A DNA stretch of 64,000 bases from Streptomyces coacervatus (GTDB lineage Bacteria > Actinomycetota > Actinomycetes > Streptomycetales > Streptomycetaceae): positions 310,001-374,000 of the forward strand of contig NZ_JARHTP010000001.1 of assembly GCF_029223485.1 (NCBI RefSeq), read 5' to 3'. The notes beneath the pieces are model-generated. The model was not told where the DNA came from, did no database searches, and saw nothing but the letters and a program-made list of their open reading frames with translations. The position numbers and the translations under genes are program-made. Position 1 is the first letter of the stretch. Every line of letters starts with the position of its first letter. Shown piece by piece: positions 1 to 9,350 of this stretch.

Positions 1-141
1 GGTCGCCAGTTCTTCGCCGGGTACGGCGATCCCGTACGAGTCGGCGATCACCTTGCCCTCGGGTGCGGTGAGCGCGGTCCGCCCCTCGGCCCGCACAGCG
101 TCGAGGAGCGACCGCACCCTCAGCTCCCGGTCTTCGGCCAT
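1..141 (-). CDS. ADP-forming acetate/acyl-CoA ligase, N-terminal fragment (cut by window edge)
   Basis: Only the first 47 codons are inside the window; the gene continues to the left. The start MAEDRELRVRSLLDAVRAEG followed by a TAPEGKVIADSYGI stretch looks like the ATP-grasp subunit of NDP-forming acyl-CoA synthetases (family pattern: E/D-A-K-x-x-L-x-x-Y-G-I). It begins 4 bp after the formyl-CoA transferase stop, so it is very likely the third gene of the oxalate operon, where it could interconvert formate, acetate or oxalate with their CoA esters. The substrate cannot be told from this fragment. Confidence 0.6.
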   Translation of the reverse strand, partial: MAEDRELRVRSLLDAVRAEGRTALTAPEGKVIADSYGIAVPGEELAT

Positions 142-145
142 CACG

Positions 146-1387
146 TCAGATCACTCCGTTCGACTTGAGCAGGCGCAGTTCCTCGTCGCCGAGGCCGAGT
201 TCGCCGATGTAGACCTCTTCGTTGTGCTCGCCGAGCAGGGGTGAACTGGTCACGTCCACCGGGGAGTCGGAGAGCTTGAGCGGACTGCCCACCGTCGTGA
301 ACTCGCCGCGCTCGGGGTGCGGGACGGTGACGACCATCTCGTTGGCGACCAGCGAGTCGTCCTCGATGATCTCCTTGGTGGACAGGATCGGCCCGCACGG
401 GATGTTGTGGGCGTTGAGCCGCTCCAGCACCTCCCACTTGGGCAGCGTCGAGGACCACTCCTCGATCAGCTGGAACATCTTGTTGAGCTGGGGCAGCCGG
501 GCCTCCGGCGTCGCCCACTCGGGGTCCTCGGCCAGCTCCGGCCGGCCGATGAGCTCGCTCAGCGGCTTCCAGCCCACGGGCTGCACGATGACGTACACGT
601 AGTCGTTCGGCCCGCCCGGCGCGCACTTGACCGCCCATCCGGGCTGACCGCCGCCGGAGGCGTTTCCGGACCTGGGAACTTCAGTGCCGAAGTCGTCGTT
701 GGGATATTCAGCGAGCGGGCCGTGGGCCAGGCGCTGCTGATCGCGCAGCTTCACCCGGCAGAGGTTGAGCACAGCGTGCTGCATGGCCACGTTCACCCGC
801 TGACCGCGCCCGGTGTGCTCCCGCTGGAACAGCGCCGCGAGGATCCCCGCCACGGCGTGGACGCCCGTGCCCGAATCCCCGATCTGGGCCCCCGTGGCCA
901 GCGGCGGCCCGTCCTCGAAACCGGTGGTCGACATCGACCCGCCCATGGCCTGCGCGACGACCTCGTACGCCTTGAAGTTGGTGTACGGACCGTCCCCGAA
1001 CCCCTTGATGGAGGCATAGACGATACGCGGGTTGATCTCCTGGATGCGCTCCCAGGTGAAGCCCATGCGGTCGACCGCGCCCGGCCCGAAGTTCTCGACC
1101 ATGACGTCGGAGCGCCGGATCAGCTCGGTGAGGATCTCCTTGCCGCGCTCGGTCTTGGTGTTGAGGGTGATGCTCCGCTTGTTGCAGTTGAGCATCGTGA
1201 AGTAGAGGGAGTCGACGTCCGGGAGGTCGCGCAGCTGCTTGCGTGTGATGTCACCGGTCGGCGCCTCCAGCTTGAGCACGTCCGCGCCGAGCCAGGCGAG
1301 CAGCTGGGTGGCGGAGGGCCCGGACTGGACGTGGGTCATGTCGAGGACGCGGATGCCTGCGAGGGCCTTGGTCGGCTTTCCAGTCAT
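146..1387 (-). CDS. frc: Formyl-CoA:oxalate CoA-transferase (class III CoA transferase)
   Basis: A 413-residue class III CoA transferase that would move CoA from formyl-CoA to oxalate in the cytoplasm. The N-terminus has the family Rossmann motif ([16 protein letters not shown]) and [11 protein letters not shown]. The nucleophilic aspartate is D171 in [10 protein letters not shown], matching Asp169 of the Oxalobacter enzyme, which forms aspartyl-CoA thioesters. I chose ATG 1387 because GAGGTGG sits 5 nt upstream; a GTG at 1396 is in frame but lacks such a site. It lies 10 bp after the oxalyl-CoA decarboxylase and 4 bp before the acyl-CoA ligase. The pairing with oxc makes oxalate, rather than another acid such as succinate, the likely substrate. 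Confidence 0.88.
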   Translation of the reverse strand: MTGKPTKALAGIRVLDMTHVQSGPSATQLLAWLGADVLKLEAPTGDITRKQLRDLPDVDSLYFTMLNCNKRSITLNTKTERGKEILTELIRRSDVMVENFGPGAVDRMGFTWERIQEINPRIVYASIKGFGDGPYTNFKAYEVVAQAMGGSMSTTGFEDGPPLATGAQIGDSGTGVHAVAGILAALFQREHTGRGQRVNVAMQHAVLNLCRVKLRDQQRLAHGPLAEYPNDDFGTEVPRSGNASGGGQPGWAVKCAPGGPNDYVYVIVQPVGWKPLSELIGRPELAEDPEWATPEARLPQLNKMFQLIEEWSSTLPKWEVLERLNAHNIPCGPILSTKEIIEDDSLVANEMVVTVPHPERGEFTTVGSPLKLSDSPVDVTSSPLLGEHNEEVYIGELGLGDEELRLLKSNGVI

Positions 1388-1397
1388 GAAGGCCACC

Positions 1398-3080
1398 TCA
1401 CTTGTACATGGTCTGGTTCATGGTTCCGGGGGCGTACGCGTCCGGGTCGACCCAGACGTTGATCAGCGACGGCTTGCCCGACTCACGGGCACGCTGCAGC
1501 GCCGGGCCGATGTCGGCGGGGTCGCGGACCTCCTCGCCGTAACCGCCCAGCATCTGCGCGAACTTGTCGTAGTGGACGTCGCCGAGGGTGTTGCCGACCC
1601 GCTCCCGCTCCAGGCCGTACTTCTGGGCCTGGCCGTAGCGGATCTGGTTCATGGAGGAGTTGTTGCCGACGACGCCGACGAAGGGGAGGTCGTAGCGGAC
1701 GAGGGTCTCGAAGTCCCAGCCGGTGAGCGAGAAGGCGCCGTCGCCGAAGAGGGCGACGACCTCCTTGTCGGGCCGTGCCTGCTTGGCCGCGAGCACGAAG
1801 GGGATGCCGACGCCGAGGGTGCCGAGCGGGCCGGGGTCCATCCAGTGTCCGGGCGACTTGGGCTGCACGACCTGACCGGAGAACGTGACGATGTCGCCGC
1901 CGTCGCCGATGTAGATGGAGTCCTCGGTGAGGAAGTCGTTGATCTCGCTGACCAGGCGGTACGGGTGGATCGGTGAGGCGTTCGACTTCAGGCTCGGCAG
2001 CCGCTTCTCGATGGCGGTCTGTTCGGCGGCGCGCAGCTCGTCGAGCCACTCCTTGCGCTTGGCGGCGCCCCCATTGATGCGCCCGGAGGCGGCCTCGGTG
2101 ACCGATTTCAGGACGAGCCCCGCGTCGCCGACAATGCCGAGGTCGATGTCGCGGTTCTTGCCGACGGTGCGGTAGTCGAGGTCGATCTGCACGACGGTCG
2201 CGTCCGGCGACAGCCGCTTGCCGTAGCCCATGCGGAAGTCGAAGGGTGTGCCGACGATCACGATGACGTCGGCGTTGGAGAAGGCGTACCGGCGCGACAA
2301 CTGGAAGTGGTGCGGGTCGCCCGGTGGGAGGGTGCCGCGGCCGGCGCCGTTCATGTACGCCGGGATGTTGAGGGTCCGTACGAGCTCGATGGCCGCCTCG
2401 GTACCGCGGGTCGTCCACACCTGACTGCCCAGCAGGATGGCCGGCTTCTCGGCGTGCACCAGCAGGTCGGCGAGCTTCTGGATGGCGTCGGGGTCGCCGG
2501 CCGAGCGGGTCGAGGCGCGGTAGGCGCCCGCCTTCGGCACGCGCGCCCTGCTCACCGGCACCTTGGCGTCGAGGACGTCGCGCGGGATCTCCAGGAAGGA
2601 GGGGCCGGGCGCGCCGTGGTAGCACTCCCGGAACGCCATCGACACCATGTCCGCCGCCCGGGCCGTGTCCGGGACGGTCGCCGCGAACTTGGTGATCGGC
2701 GTCATCATGTCGACGTGCGGCAGGTCCTGCAGGGACCCCATCTTGTGCTGGGTGAGCGCGCCCTGGCCGCCGATGAGCAGCATCGGGGACTCCGCGCGGA
2801 AGGCGTTGGCGACACCGGTGACGGCGTCCGTGGTACCCGGACCCGCGGTGACGACCGCGCAGCCGGGTTTGCCGGTGAGGCGGGCGTAACCGTCGGCGGC
2901 ATGGGCGGCGACCTGCTCGTGGCGGACGTCGACGACCTCTATGCCCTCGTCGACGCAGCCGTCGTAGATGTCGATGATGTGGCCGCCGCACAACGTGTAG
3001 ATGCGGTCGACCCCCTCGGCCTTGAGTGCCTTGGCAACGAGATGACCACCGGAAATCACGTCCTGGGTGTCGTCGGGCAT
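1398..3080 (-). CDS. oxc: Oxalyl-CoA decarboxylase (ThDP-dependent)
   Basis: A 560-residue thiamine-diphosphate enzyme converting oxalyl-CoA to formyl-CoA and CO2. The N-terminal PYR domain carries the catalytic glutamate ([16 protein letters not shown]) and [10 protein letters not shown]. The C-terminal PP domain has the ThDP/Mg motif [15 protein letters not shown]...NN. The C-terminus, GTMNQTMYK, resembles the lid segment of oxalyl-CoA decarboxylases. The start at 3080 ([12 protein letters not shown]) is the only methionine compatible with the family N-terminus; in-frame sequence upstream is non-homologous. It is first in the leftward operon oxc-frc-acyl-CoA ligase and divergent from sucC across a 144-bp region with a palindrome. 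Acetolactate-synthase-like enzymes share the fold, but the frc neighbour supports this call. Confidence 0.9.
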   Translation of the reverse strand: MPDDTQDVISGGHLVAKALKAEGVDRIYTLCGGHIIDIYDGCVDEGIEVVDVRHEQVAAHAADGYARLTGKPGCAVVTAGPGTTDAVTGVANAFRAESPMLLIGGQGALTQHKMGSLQDLPHVDMMTPITKFAATVPDTARAADMVSMAFRECYHGAPGPSFLEIPRDVLDAKVPVSRARVPKAGAYRASTRSAGDPDAIQKLADLLVHAEKPAILLGSQVWTTRGTEAAIELVRTLNIPAYMNGAGRGTLPPGDPHHFQLSRRYAFSNADVIVIVGTPFDFRMGYGKRLSPDATVVQIDLDYRTVGKNRDIDLGIVGDAGLVLKSVTEAASGRINGGAAKRKEWLDELRAAEQTAIEKRLPSLKSNASPIHPYRLVSEINDFLTEDSIYIGDGGDIVTFSGQVVQPKSPGHWMDPGPLGTLGVGIPFVLAAKQARPDKEVVALFGDGAFSLTGWDFETLVRYDLPFVGVVGNNSSMNQIRYGQAQKYGLERERVGNTLGDVHYDKFAQMLGGYGEEVRDPADIGPALQRARESGKPSLINVWVDPDAYAPGTMNQTMYK

Positions 3081-3131
3081 GGCGAAGTCCTGTCCCTTCG
3101 TAGGGGGTTGGAACGCTCTCGCGGTACATTG

Positions 3132-3155
3132 CATACAGTCGACGAATACTGTATG
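3132..3155. promoter_or_regulatory. Palindromic operator-like site between oxc and sucC
   Basis: A perfect inverted repeat, CATACAGT-(8 nt)-ACTGTATG, lies midway between the divergent oxc and sucC starts in otherwise GC-rich DNA. Its AT-rich dyad is typical of GntR/FadR-type or IclR-type operators. Placed 52 bp upstream of oxc and 70 bp upstream of sucC, it could control both directions. No cognate regulator is encoded in the window. Confidence 0.5.
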
Positions 3156-3224
3156 AAGCTTGTTATCCCGCATCCGGTGGGTGGTGTCCAGGGGGCGTGC
3201 CGCACTTTTGAGACAGGAGCCGAA

Positions 3225-4355
3225 ATGGACCTGTACGAACACCAGGCAAGGGAACTCTTCGAGGAACACGGCATCGTGGTGCCGAGGGCCGAGGTCACCG
3301 ACTCGCCCAAGGAAGCACGCGAGATCGCCCGCAGGCTCGGTGGGCGAGTGGTGGTGAAAGCCCAGGTCAAGATCGGTGGGCGTGGCAAGGCGGGCGGTGT
3401 GGAGTTTGCTGCCGACCCGGCCGCCGCGGAGCTCACTGCACGGCAGATCCTCGGCATGGACATCAAGGGCCACACGGTCGGCAAGGTGATGCTGGCCCAA
3501 CCGGTGGACATCGAGAGCGAGTTCTATGTCTCCTATGTGCTCGACCGTGCGGCGGGCCGTTTCCTCGCCATCGCCTCCGCCGAGGGCGGCATGGAGATCG
3601 AGGAGGTCGCCGCAAGCCGACCCGAGGCAGTGGCCCGAATCCACATCGACCCGGCCGAGGGCGTCACCTCGGCGAAGGCGAGTGAGATCGCCGAGGCGGC
3701 CGGACTGCCACCGCAGACCGTCGACGTCCTCGTACGGCTCTGGGAGGTCCTGGTCCGAGAGGACGCCGTCCTCGTCGAGGTCAATCCGCTCGTGCGGACG
3801 GAGCAGGGGCAGATTCTCGCCCTCGACGGCAAGGTCACCCTCGACGACAACGCCCGCTTCCGACAGGCACGTTGGGGCGCGGACCATGTGGAGCACGCGG
3901 ACGCGCTGGAGGCGGCGGCCGCCGCCAAGGGCCTCAACTACGTCAAGCTGGACGGCGAGGTCGGCATCATCGGCAACGGCGCGGGCCTGGTCATGTCGAC
4001 CCTCGATGCCGTCGCGGGCTGCGGCGCACGCCCCGCCAACTTCCTCGACATCGGCGGCGGCGCCTCCGCCCGGATCATGGCGGACGGGCTGTCCGTCATC
4101 CTGTCCGACCCGGCCGTGAAGTCGGTCTTCGTCAACGTCTTCGGCGGGATCACCGCCTGCGACGCGGTCGCCGACGGCATCGTGCAGGCCCTGGACGCCG
4201 TCCAGTTGACCAAGCCGCTGGTCGTGCGGCTCGACGGCAACAACGCGGCCCGGGGCCACGCCATCCTCGACGAGCGGGCGCATCCCCTGGTCCAGCAGGC
4301 CACCACCATGGACGGCGCCGCAAGCCGTGCCGCCCGACTCGCCACCGCAAACTGA
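3225..4355 (+). CDS. sucC: Succinyl-CoA synthetase beta subunit (second copy type)
   Basis: A 376-residue ATP-grasp subunit of succinate-CoA ligase. It starts with the family signature [17 protein letters not shown], has [15 protein letters not shown] for nucleotide binding, VEVNPLV for Mg, and [14 protein letters not shown] followed by a phosphate-binding region near the C-terminus. The usual length is about 390, so it is complete. GACAGGAG upstream supports ATG 3225. sucD follows after 14 bp. Because the pair lies next to oxalate genes and not to TCA-cycle genes, I infer a paralogous, accessory copy that may supply or drain CoA for oxalate or formate metabolism. Confidence 0.9.
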   Translation: MDLYEHQARELFEEHGIVVPRAEVTDSPKEAREIARRLGGRVVVKAQVKIGGRGKAGGVEFAADPAAAELTARQILGMDIKGHTVGKVMLAQPVDIESEFYVSYVLDRAAGRFLAIASAEGGMEIEEVAASRPEAVARIHIDPAEGVTSAKASEIAEAAGLPPQTVDVLVRLWEVLVREDAVLVEVNPLVRTEQGQILALDGKVTLDDNARFRQARWGADHVEHADALEAAAAAKGLNYVKLDGEVGIIGNGAGLVMSTLDAVAGCGARPANFLDIGGGASARIMADGLSVILSDPAVKSVFVNVFGGITACDAVADGIVQALDAVQLTKPLVVRLDGNNAARGHAILDERAHPLVQQATTMDGAASRAARLATAN

Positions 4356-4369
4356 GGAGACGGGACGAC

Positions 4370-5269
4370 ATGGCGATCTATCTCACCAAGGAGAGCAAGG
4401 TTCTCGTCCAGGGCATGACCGGCGGCGAGGGCATGAAGCACACCCGGCGCATGCTCGCGGCCGGCACGAACGTCGTCGGGGGCGTCAACCCGCGCAAGGC
4501 GGGCCGCAGCGTCGACTTCGACGACCGTACGGTCCCCGTCTTCGGGTCGGTCGCCGACGGCACACGGGCGACCGGCGCCGACGTCACCGTCGTCTTCGTG
4601 CCGCCCGCCTTCGCGAAGGCGGCCGTCATCGAGGCCGCCGACGCCCGTATCGGCCTCGCGGTCGTCATCACCGAGGGCATCCCCGTCCACGACTCCGTCG
4701 CCTTCCACGCGTATGCGAAGTCGAGGGGCATGCGCCTGATCGGCCCCAACTGCCCCGGTCTGATCACCCCCGGCCAGTCCAACGCGGGCATCATCCCGTC
4801 CGACATCACCAAGCCGGGCCGCATCGGTCTGGTGTCCAAGTCCGGCACGCTCACCTACCAACTCATGTACGAACTCCGCGACATCGGCTTCTCCACATGC
4901 GTCGGAATCGGCGGCGACCCAGTCGTCGGCACCACCCACATCGACTGCCTGGCCGCCTTCGAGGAAGATCCCGACACCGAACTGATCGTCCTCATCGGAG
5001 AGATCGGCGGTGACGCCGAGGAACGCGCGGCCGCATACGTCCGCGAGCACGTCACCAAGCCCGTGGTCGGCTACATCGCCGGATTCACCGCCCCCGAGGG
5101 CAGGACGATGGGTCACGCCGGCGCGATCGTGTCCGGTTCCTCCGGCACCGCGCAGGCAAAGAAGGAGGCGCTGGAGGCGGCCGGGGTGAGTGTGGGAAAC
5201 ACACCGACCGAGACGGCGAAACTTGTGCTCGCCTGTCTCGAACACGGGCGCGCGGCCGCTCATAGTTGA
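4370..5269 (+). CDS. sucD: Succinyl-CoA synthetase alpha subunit (second copy type)
   Basis: A 299-residue alpha subunit. The N-terminal CoA-binding Rossmann domain shows [19 protein letters not shown]. The middle has [13 protein letters not shown], and the active-site histidine that becomes phosphorylated is in [13 protein letters not shown]. Length is normal for the family (about 290-300). ATG 4370 is preceded by GAGGAGACGGG. It forms a two-gene unit with sucC; a GC-rich hairpin follows the stop, and an aldehyde dehydrogenase comes next in the same direction. Confidence 0.92.
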   Translation: MAIYLTKESKVLVQGMTGGEGMKHTRRMLAAGTNVVGGVNPRKAGRSVDFDDRTVPVFGSVADGTRATGADVTVVFVPPAFAKAAVIEAADARIGLAVVITEGIPVHDSVAFHAYAKSRGMRLIGPNCPGLITPGQSNAGIIPSDITKPGRIGLVSKSGTLTYQLMYELRDIGFSTCVGIGGDPVVGTTHIDCLAAFEEDPDTELIVLIGEIGGDAEERAAAYVREHVTKPVVGYIAGFTAPEGRTMGHAGAIVSGSSGTAQAKKEALEAAGVSVGNTPTETAKLVLACLEHGRAAAHS

Positions 5270-5281
5270 TGTGAGGCGACT

Positions 5282-5305
5282 GTGACGCGCCCACGCGCGC
5301 GTCAC
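5282..5305 (+). terminator. Hairpin after sucD
   Basis: GTGACGCG at 5282-5289 pairs with CGCGTCAC at 5298-5305, giving an 8-bp stem 12 nt after the sucD stop. There is no T-tract, so it is either a weak actinobacterial terminator or an mRNA 3' stabiliser. Confidence 0.4.
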
Positions 5306-5406
5306 GGCGTCCCTCGTACGACGTCCGCGCACGGCAGTGCGAGCCCGCGCGCGACGAGCCATGCACCCCCCGCCCCCGACTGTGCACCGAGAGCGGAGAA
5401 ACCCCT

Positions 5407-6948
5407 ATGGCAACAACCCTCACCCTCAAGTCGGGCACGTCCTGGGCCGACGCCTGGCAGCGCTGCCTGTCCGTCGCCCCGGAGGCCTTCCAGGACGACC
5501 GCGTCCTCAACCTCTGGCATTCCGCCTGGCAGGCCGACGGCCGGACGCTGCCCGCCACCAGCCCCGTCGACGGCAGCCCCATCGTCGGCCCGCCCCGCCT
5601 GGACCGCCACACCGCCCACCAGGCCGTGCGCGCATCGCTCGACCAGCACCGCGCCTGGCGGCACGTCCCCCTCGACGAGCGCCGCGCCCGCGTCGCGGCC
5701 ACCCTCGACGCCCTCACCGAGCACCGCGAACTGCTGGCGCTGCTCCTGGTGTGGGAGATCGGCAAGCCCTGGCGGCTCGCGCAGGCGGACGTCGACCGGG
5801 CGATCGACGGCGTGCGCTGGTACGTCGACGGCATCGACCCGATGGTCGACGGGCGGGCCCCGCTGGACGGCCCGGTGTCCAACATCGCGAGCTGGAACTA
5901 TCCGATGAGCGTGCTCGTTCACGCAATGCTGGTCCAGGCACTGGCAGGCAACGCGGTGATCGCCAAGACCCCGACCGACGGTGGCGTCGCATGTCTGACC
6001 CTGGCCTGTGCACTCGCCGCCCGCGAGGGGATTCCCGCCACCCTCGTCAGCGGCAGCGGGGGCGAGCTGTCCCAGGCGCTGGTGCGGGCGCCGGAGATCG
6101 GCTGCGTCTCCTTCGTCGGCGGCCGCGACACCGGCGCGGCGGTCGCCACGGCCGTCGCCGACCTCGGCAAGCGCCATGTACTCGAACAGGAAGGACTCAA
6201 CACCTGGGGCATCTGGAACTACTCGGACTGGGACGCGCTCACGGCGGTCGTACCCAAGCTCTTCGACTACGGCAAGCAGCGCTGCACGGCGTACCCGCGC
6301 TTCGTCGTCCAGCGGCAGCTGTTCGACGAGTTCCTGTCGGCGTACCTCCCGGCGGTGCGCACGCTCAGGGTCGGACACCCGCTCGCCGTCGAGCAAGCCG
6401 AAGACCCGTTCCCCGCGCTGGACTTCGGACCGGTCATCAACGCGGCCAAGGCCAAGGAACTGCGCGACCAGGTCGCCGAGGCCATCGACCGAGGCGCCGT
6501 CCCGCTGCACCGCAGCAGCGAGGCCGACGGCCGGTTCCTGCCCGGCCAGGACACCTCGGCGTACGTCCAGCCGGTCACGCTCCTCAACCCGCCGCCGTCG
6601 TCACCCCTCCACCACGCGGAGCCGTTCGGGCCGGTCGACACCATCGTCCTGGTCGACACGGAGGCGGAGCTGCTGGCCGCGATGAACGCCTCCAACGGCG
6701 CGCTGGTGGCCACGCTGTCCACGGACGACCGGGCGACCTTCGACCGGCTGGCCCCGCAGATCCGTGCGTTCAAGGTGGGTCATGGCAAGCCGCGCTCGCG
6801 CGGCGACCGCGATGAACTGTTCGGCGGCTTCGGCGCGTCCTGGCGCGGCGCGTTCGTCGGCGGCGAGCTGCTTGTGCGCGCCGTGACGCAGGGCCCGGCG
6901 GGGGAGCGGTTGCCGGGGAACTTCCCGGACTACCACCTCATGCCGTGA
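5407..6948 (+). CDS. Aldehyde dehydrogenase superfamily protein
   Basis: A 513-residue NAD(P)-dependent aldehyde dehydrogenase. Visible elements are the substrate/cofactor segment NIASWNYPMSVLVHAMLVQALAGN, the cofactor loop FVGGRDTGAAVA, and the catalytic cysteine C293 in GKQRCTAYPRF. The usual ExELGGK motif is replaced by LEQEGLNTWGIWN, so this is a divergent subfamily. The glutamate there could still be the general base. A GGAG site precedes ATG 5407. Its place downstream of sucCD suggests a role with CoA or short-chain acid metabolism, for example glyoxylate or succinate semialdehyde, but the substrate cannot be read from the sequence. Confidence 0.75.
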   Translation: MATTLTLKSGTSWADAWQRCLSVAPEAFQDDRVLNLWHSAWQADGRTLPATSPVDGSPIVGPPRLDRHTAHQAVRASLDQHRAWRHVPLDERRARVAATLDALTEHRELLALLLVWEIGKPWRLAQADVDRAIDGVRWYVDGIDPMVDGRAPLDGPVSNIASWNYPMSVLVHAMLVQALAGNAVIAKTPTDGGVACLTLACALAAREGIPATLVSGSGGELSQALVRAPEIGCVSFVGGRDTGAAVATAVADLGKRHVLEQEGLNTWGIWNYSDWDALTAVVPKLFDYGKQRCTAYPRFVVQRQLFDEFLSAYLPAVRTLRVGHPLAVEQAEDPFPALDFGPVINAAKAKELRDQVAEAIDRGAVPLHRSSEADGRFLPGQDTSAYVQPVTLLNPPPSSPLHHAEPFGPVDTIVLVDTEAELLAAMNASNGALVATLSTDDRATFDRLAPQIRAFKVGHGKPRSRGDRDELFGGFGASWRGAFVGGELLVRAVTQGPAGERLPGNFPDYHLMP

Positions 6949-7187
6949 CCGCAGGCCGGGTGGCGTCCCCGTCCCGAGGGCGCCGCCCGGCCGGCCCCGA
7001 AGCCACGCGATCCGGCCGATCGCCGTAGTCGCCCGATCACCTCCGGTGACGCGTCCTGCCGGCCCCTGCCCGGCCCTCCCGAGCCGGCGCTGGAGGGGCG
7101 GATATGCAGGTGAAAGGCGCTCCGAAACCTTGGTATTGTTGTCCACGTCGCCGCGGGGAACACCCCCGGTCAGGCGGCAGACACCTG

Positions 7188-7275
7188 GTCCGGGTGGCGG
7201 AATGGCAGACGCGCTAGCTTGAGGTGCTAGTGCCCTTTATCGGGCGTGGGGGTTCAAGTCCCCCCTCGGACACCA
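7188..7275 (+). tRNA. tRNA-Leu (anticodon GAG)
   Basis: The acceptor strand GTCCGGG pairs with CTCGGAC, one G-T pair included. The anticodon stem CTAGC/GCTAG encloses the loop TTGAGGT with anticodon GAG. A long class II variable arm (CCC/GGG stem) and the T arm GGGGGTTCAAGTCCCCC are present. The CCA end is encoded (7273-7275). A strong terminator hairpin follows at once. Confidence 0.96.
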
Positions 7276-8415
7276 GTGAGACCCCTGCTCAGCAGGGGTC
7301 TTTTGCGTTTCCGGAGGCCGGGGGGACCTCGTGTCCCGTCGAAACGCCCACTCCATGGTCGGCTCCACGACGAAGCGGAAGATCCGCCGGACGGGCGGTG
7401 TGCACAGCACGGTCACGACCGCGGCGGCGACGAGCGTGACGGTGATCTCGCCGAGCGGCCCGTGGATCCAGCCCGGGGAGTACCAGCCCCAGAACCCGGA
7501 TCCCTGGGCGACGAAGCCGTGCAGCAGGTAGCCGTACAGCGTGCCCGCGCCCAGTGCCGTGAACCACAGGCGGCGCCCCGGCACCCAGGCGAGGAAGCAG
7601 GCGACCAGGACCATCGAGCAGCCGAAGGAGGCCAGCGTCATCACCGGCCCGTACCAGGCGGGCGCGCCCAGTTCCTCGGCGCTGTCGCGGTGGAAGAACC
7701 AGGCGCCGGTCATCCGCGGCACCGCCCAGTACGCCGCGGCGAGCGCACAGACGAACACCGGCACGGCCAGGACGCGCACCTTCCAGCGGCGGACCAGCCG
7801 GAAGTGCTCCGGCCGCAGGCACAGGCCGAACACGAAGTACGGCAGGAACTGCAGCACACGCTGCAGATCGAGATCGTTGCCGATGGACGGGGAGACGGTC
7901 GCCAGCATCGCGACGACGAGCGCCGCCGGCAGCGGCCACCGCACCTTCTGCCAGATCGGGGTCGTCAGCCGCCAGATGAACAGCGCGACCAGGAACCACG
8001 TCAGATACAAGGGGTCCAGAACCGTGATCGGTCGGTCCGGGACGCCGTCGGTCCAGCGGGTGAAGAGGGTGTACGCCGTCTCGAAGACGACGTACGGAAC
8101 GGCGATGCCGGTCACCAGGCGCCTGATCTTCGCCGGGCTTGCGTCGAAACCACGGGAGAAGTAGCCGGAGATCACGATGAACGCCGGCATGTGGAAGGCG
8201 TAGACGAGGTTGTAGAGCGCGGTGACGGACCGGCTGCCGTCCCGCAGCGGCTCCCATGCGTGGCCCATCGCCACCAGCACGATCGCCAGGTACTTCGCGT
8301 TGTCGAAGTAGGCGTCGCGCCGTTCTACCCGGCCGTGCTGCACACCGCGTGGGGAACCTGCGCTGTCGGGTGCGTGTCCTACCTGGATTACGGGTGTGGT
8401 GTGGGGCTGAGACAT
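7237..8415 (-). CDS. Acyltransferase 3 family integral membrane protein
   Basis: A 392-residue membrane O-acyltransferase. After a polar N-terminus comes the family start YFDNAKYLAIVLVAMGHAW, where the histidine is the conserved catalytic residue of acyltransferase 3 proteins, then about ten hydrophobic segments (for example AFHMPAFIVISGYFSRG and PLYLTWFLVALFIWRL). Such proteins acetylate cell-surface glycans or exported metabolites. Oddly, no stop occurs before the convergent tRNA-Leu. The last about 20 residues (ending WCPRGDLNPHAR) are encoded by the antisense of the tRNA terminator and of the tRNA 3' half. The functional domain ends near FVVEPTMEWAF; the tail probably has no role. Confidence 0.8.
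   Translation of the reverse strand: MSQPHTTPVIQVGHAPDSAGSPRGVQHGRVERRDAYFDNAKYLAIVLVAMGHAWEPLRDGSRSVTALYNLVYAFHMPAFIVISGYFSRGFDASPAKIRRLVTGIAVPYVVFETAYTLFTRWTDGVPDRPITVLDPLYLTWFLVALFIWRLTTPIWQKVRWPLPAALVVAMLATVSPSIGNDLDLQRVLQFLPYFVFGLCLRPEHFRLVRRWKVRVLAVPVFVCALAAAYWAVPRMTGAWFFHRDSAEELGAPAWYGPVMTLASFGCSMVLVACFLAWVPGRRLWFTALGAGTLYGYLLHGFVAQGSGFWGWYSPGWIHGPLGEITVTLVAAAVVTVLCTPPVRRIFRFVVEPTMEWAFRRDTRSPRPPETQKTPAEQGSHWCPRGDLNPHAR
7280..7304 (+). terminator. Rho-independent terminator of tRNA-Leu
   Basis: GACCCCTG-CTCAG-CAGGGGTC, then TTTT: an 8-bp stem, extendable by two pairs, with a U-tract, starting 5 nt after the CCA end. It lies inside the 3' coding end of the convergent acyltransferase gene. 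Confidence 0.85.
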
Positions 8416-8467
8416 CCCACGCGCCTCACCGGTTCAGCGCGACGTCAAACCACCCGTGTAGGTGAAG

Positions 8468-8923
8468 TCAGAGGTCGAACTCGTGCGGCGGCAGGTCGAG
8501 GGTGAAGCACGCCTCCCGCACGACGGCCTGCTCCGTCTTGTCGAAGTCGCCGTCGGCGCCTCCGATGACGATGCCGATCTGGATGACGGCGCGGGCCTCG
8601 GCGGGCTTCTTCTTCGCCTTGGCGATCTCCTGCAGCACACTGACCTTGCCGAAGGCGAAGTCCGTCGTCAGCTTGTTCAGGTTCTCCTCGAAGCGGCGGC
8701 GCAGATCGTCGGCGGGGAAGTTCTGCAGGACCTCGTTGGTGGCGATCAACTGGGCCACGCGCTGCCGCTCGGCCGGGTCGATGGTGCCGTCGGCGGCGGC
8801 GACCAGGGCGCACATCGCCATGCTGGCGTCGCGGAAGGCGCCGCTCTTCAGGTCGTTCTTCTTTGCCACGAGCTGGGTCTGCATCGTCGACGCGGATTCC
8901 TTGATGCGGTCCCAAAGGGCCAT
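8468..8923 (-). CDS. TerB-family tellurite-resistance-type protein
   Basis: A 151-residue helical TerB-like protein. The family hallmarks are MALWDRIKESASTMQTQL at the N-terminus and paired acidic metal-binding segments: AAADGTIDPAERQRV around residues 43-57 and IGGADGDFDKTEQ around 118-130. Length matches stand-alone TerB. In Streptomyces such proteins accompany TerD/stress-response systems that are thought to act at the membrane, but no other ter gene is here. It seems to be a single-gene unit upstream of the acyltransferase, with 52 bp between them. Confidence 0.85.
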   Translation of the reverse strand: MALWDRIKESASTMQTQLVAKKNDLKSGAFRDASMAMCALVAAADGTIDPAERQRVAQLIATNEVLQNFPADDLRRRFEENLNKLTTDFAFGKVSVLQEIAKAKKKPAEARAVIQIGIVIGGADGDFDKTEQAVVREACFTLDLPPHEFDL

Positions 8924-9125
8924 GAGAACTCCAGGTGTGCGGTGTCGTAATAGATCTACAGCACCGTAGAAACTAGTGGCGCGGTGGATAAGTTCCGGCC
9001 GTTCCAGGAAAGTTCATTTGCCGCGTGCCGCCGAAAAATCCGGTGCCCCGCCTCCTTCGTGTTCCCTACACTCGCCACGCACCGGGCGTCGCCGTGACGC
9101 CCGGACGAGCGAGGGGAGGACGGCT

Positions 9126-9242
9126 GTGCGTTACCGCACCGAGGTCGTCGTCCCCTGCGCACAGCACGAGGTGATCCTCGTGTCCCCCTTTGTCCGGTGC
9201 CCGCTGCGCGGCCGGTACCGGATGCCCGTGGCGAACGTCTGA
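9126..9242 (+). CDS. Possible 38-residue leader or small protein upstream of EF-G2
   Basis: GTG 9126 is preceded by a strong AGGGGAGGA ribosome site 5 nt upstream and encodes a 38-residue peptide beginning MRYRTEVVVPCAQHEVILV and ending PVANV. It stops 108 bp before the EF-G-like gene on the same strand. I recognise no family. The good ribosome site and position suggest a leader peptide or small protein; chance cannot be excluded. Confidence 0.35.
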   Translation: MRYRTEVVVPCAQHEVILVSPFVRCPLRGRYRMPVANV

Positions 9243-9350
9243 CGCGACCCGGCCTGCCGTCATCACCGGCGTGCCGTGGTCAGACCCGTACAGCCCGGGA
9301 ATCGCGCAGCCCAACTCCGATCTCACGATCACCAGAAAGGCCAACGGGCC

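Noticed and set aside
1483..3129. Long Arg/Gly/Pro-rich open frame overlapping oxalyl-CoA decarboxylase
   Set aside because: Composition is that of a GC-rich off-frame shadow; the other frame carries full ThDP-enzyme motifs.
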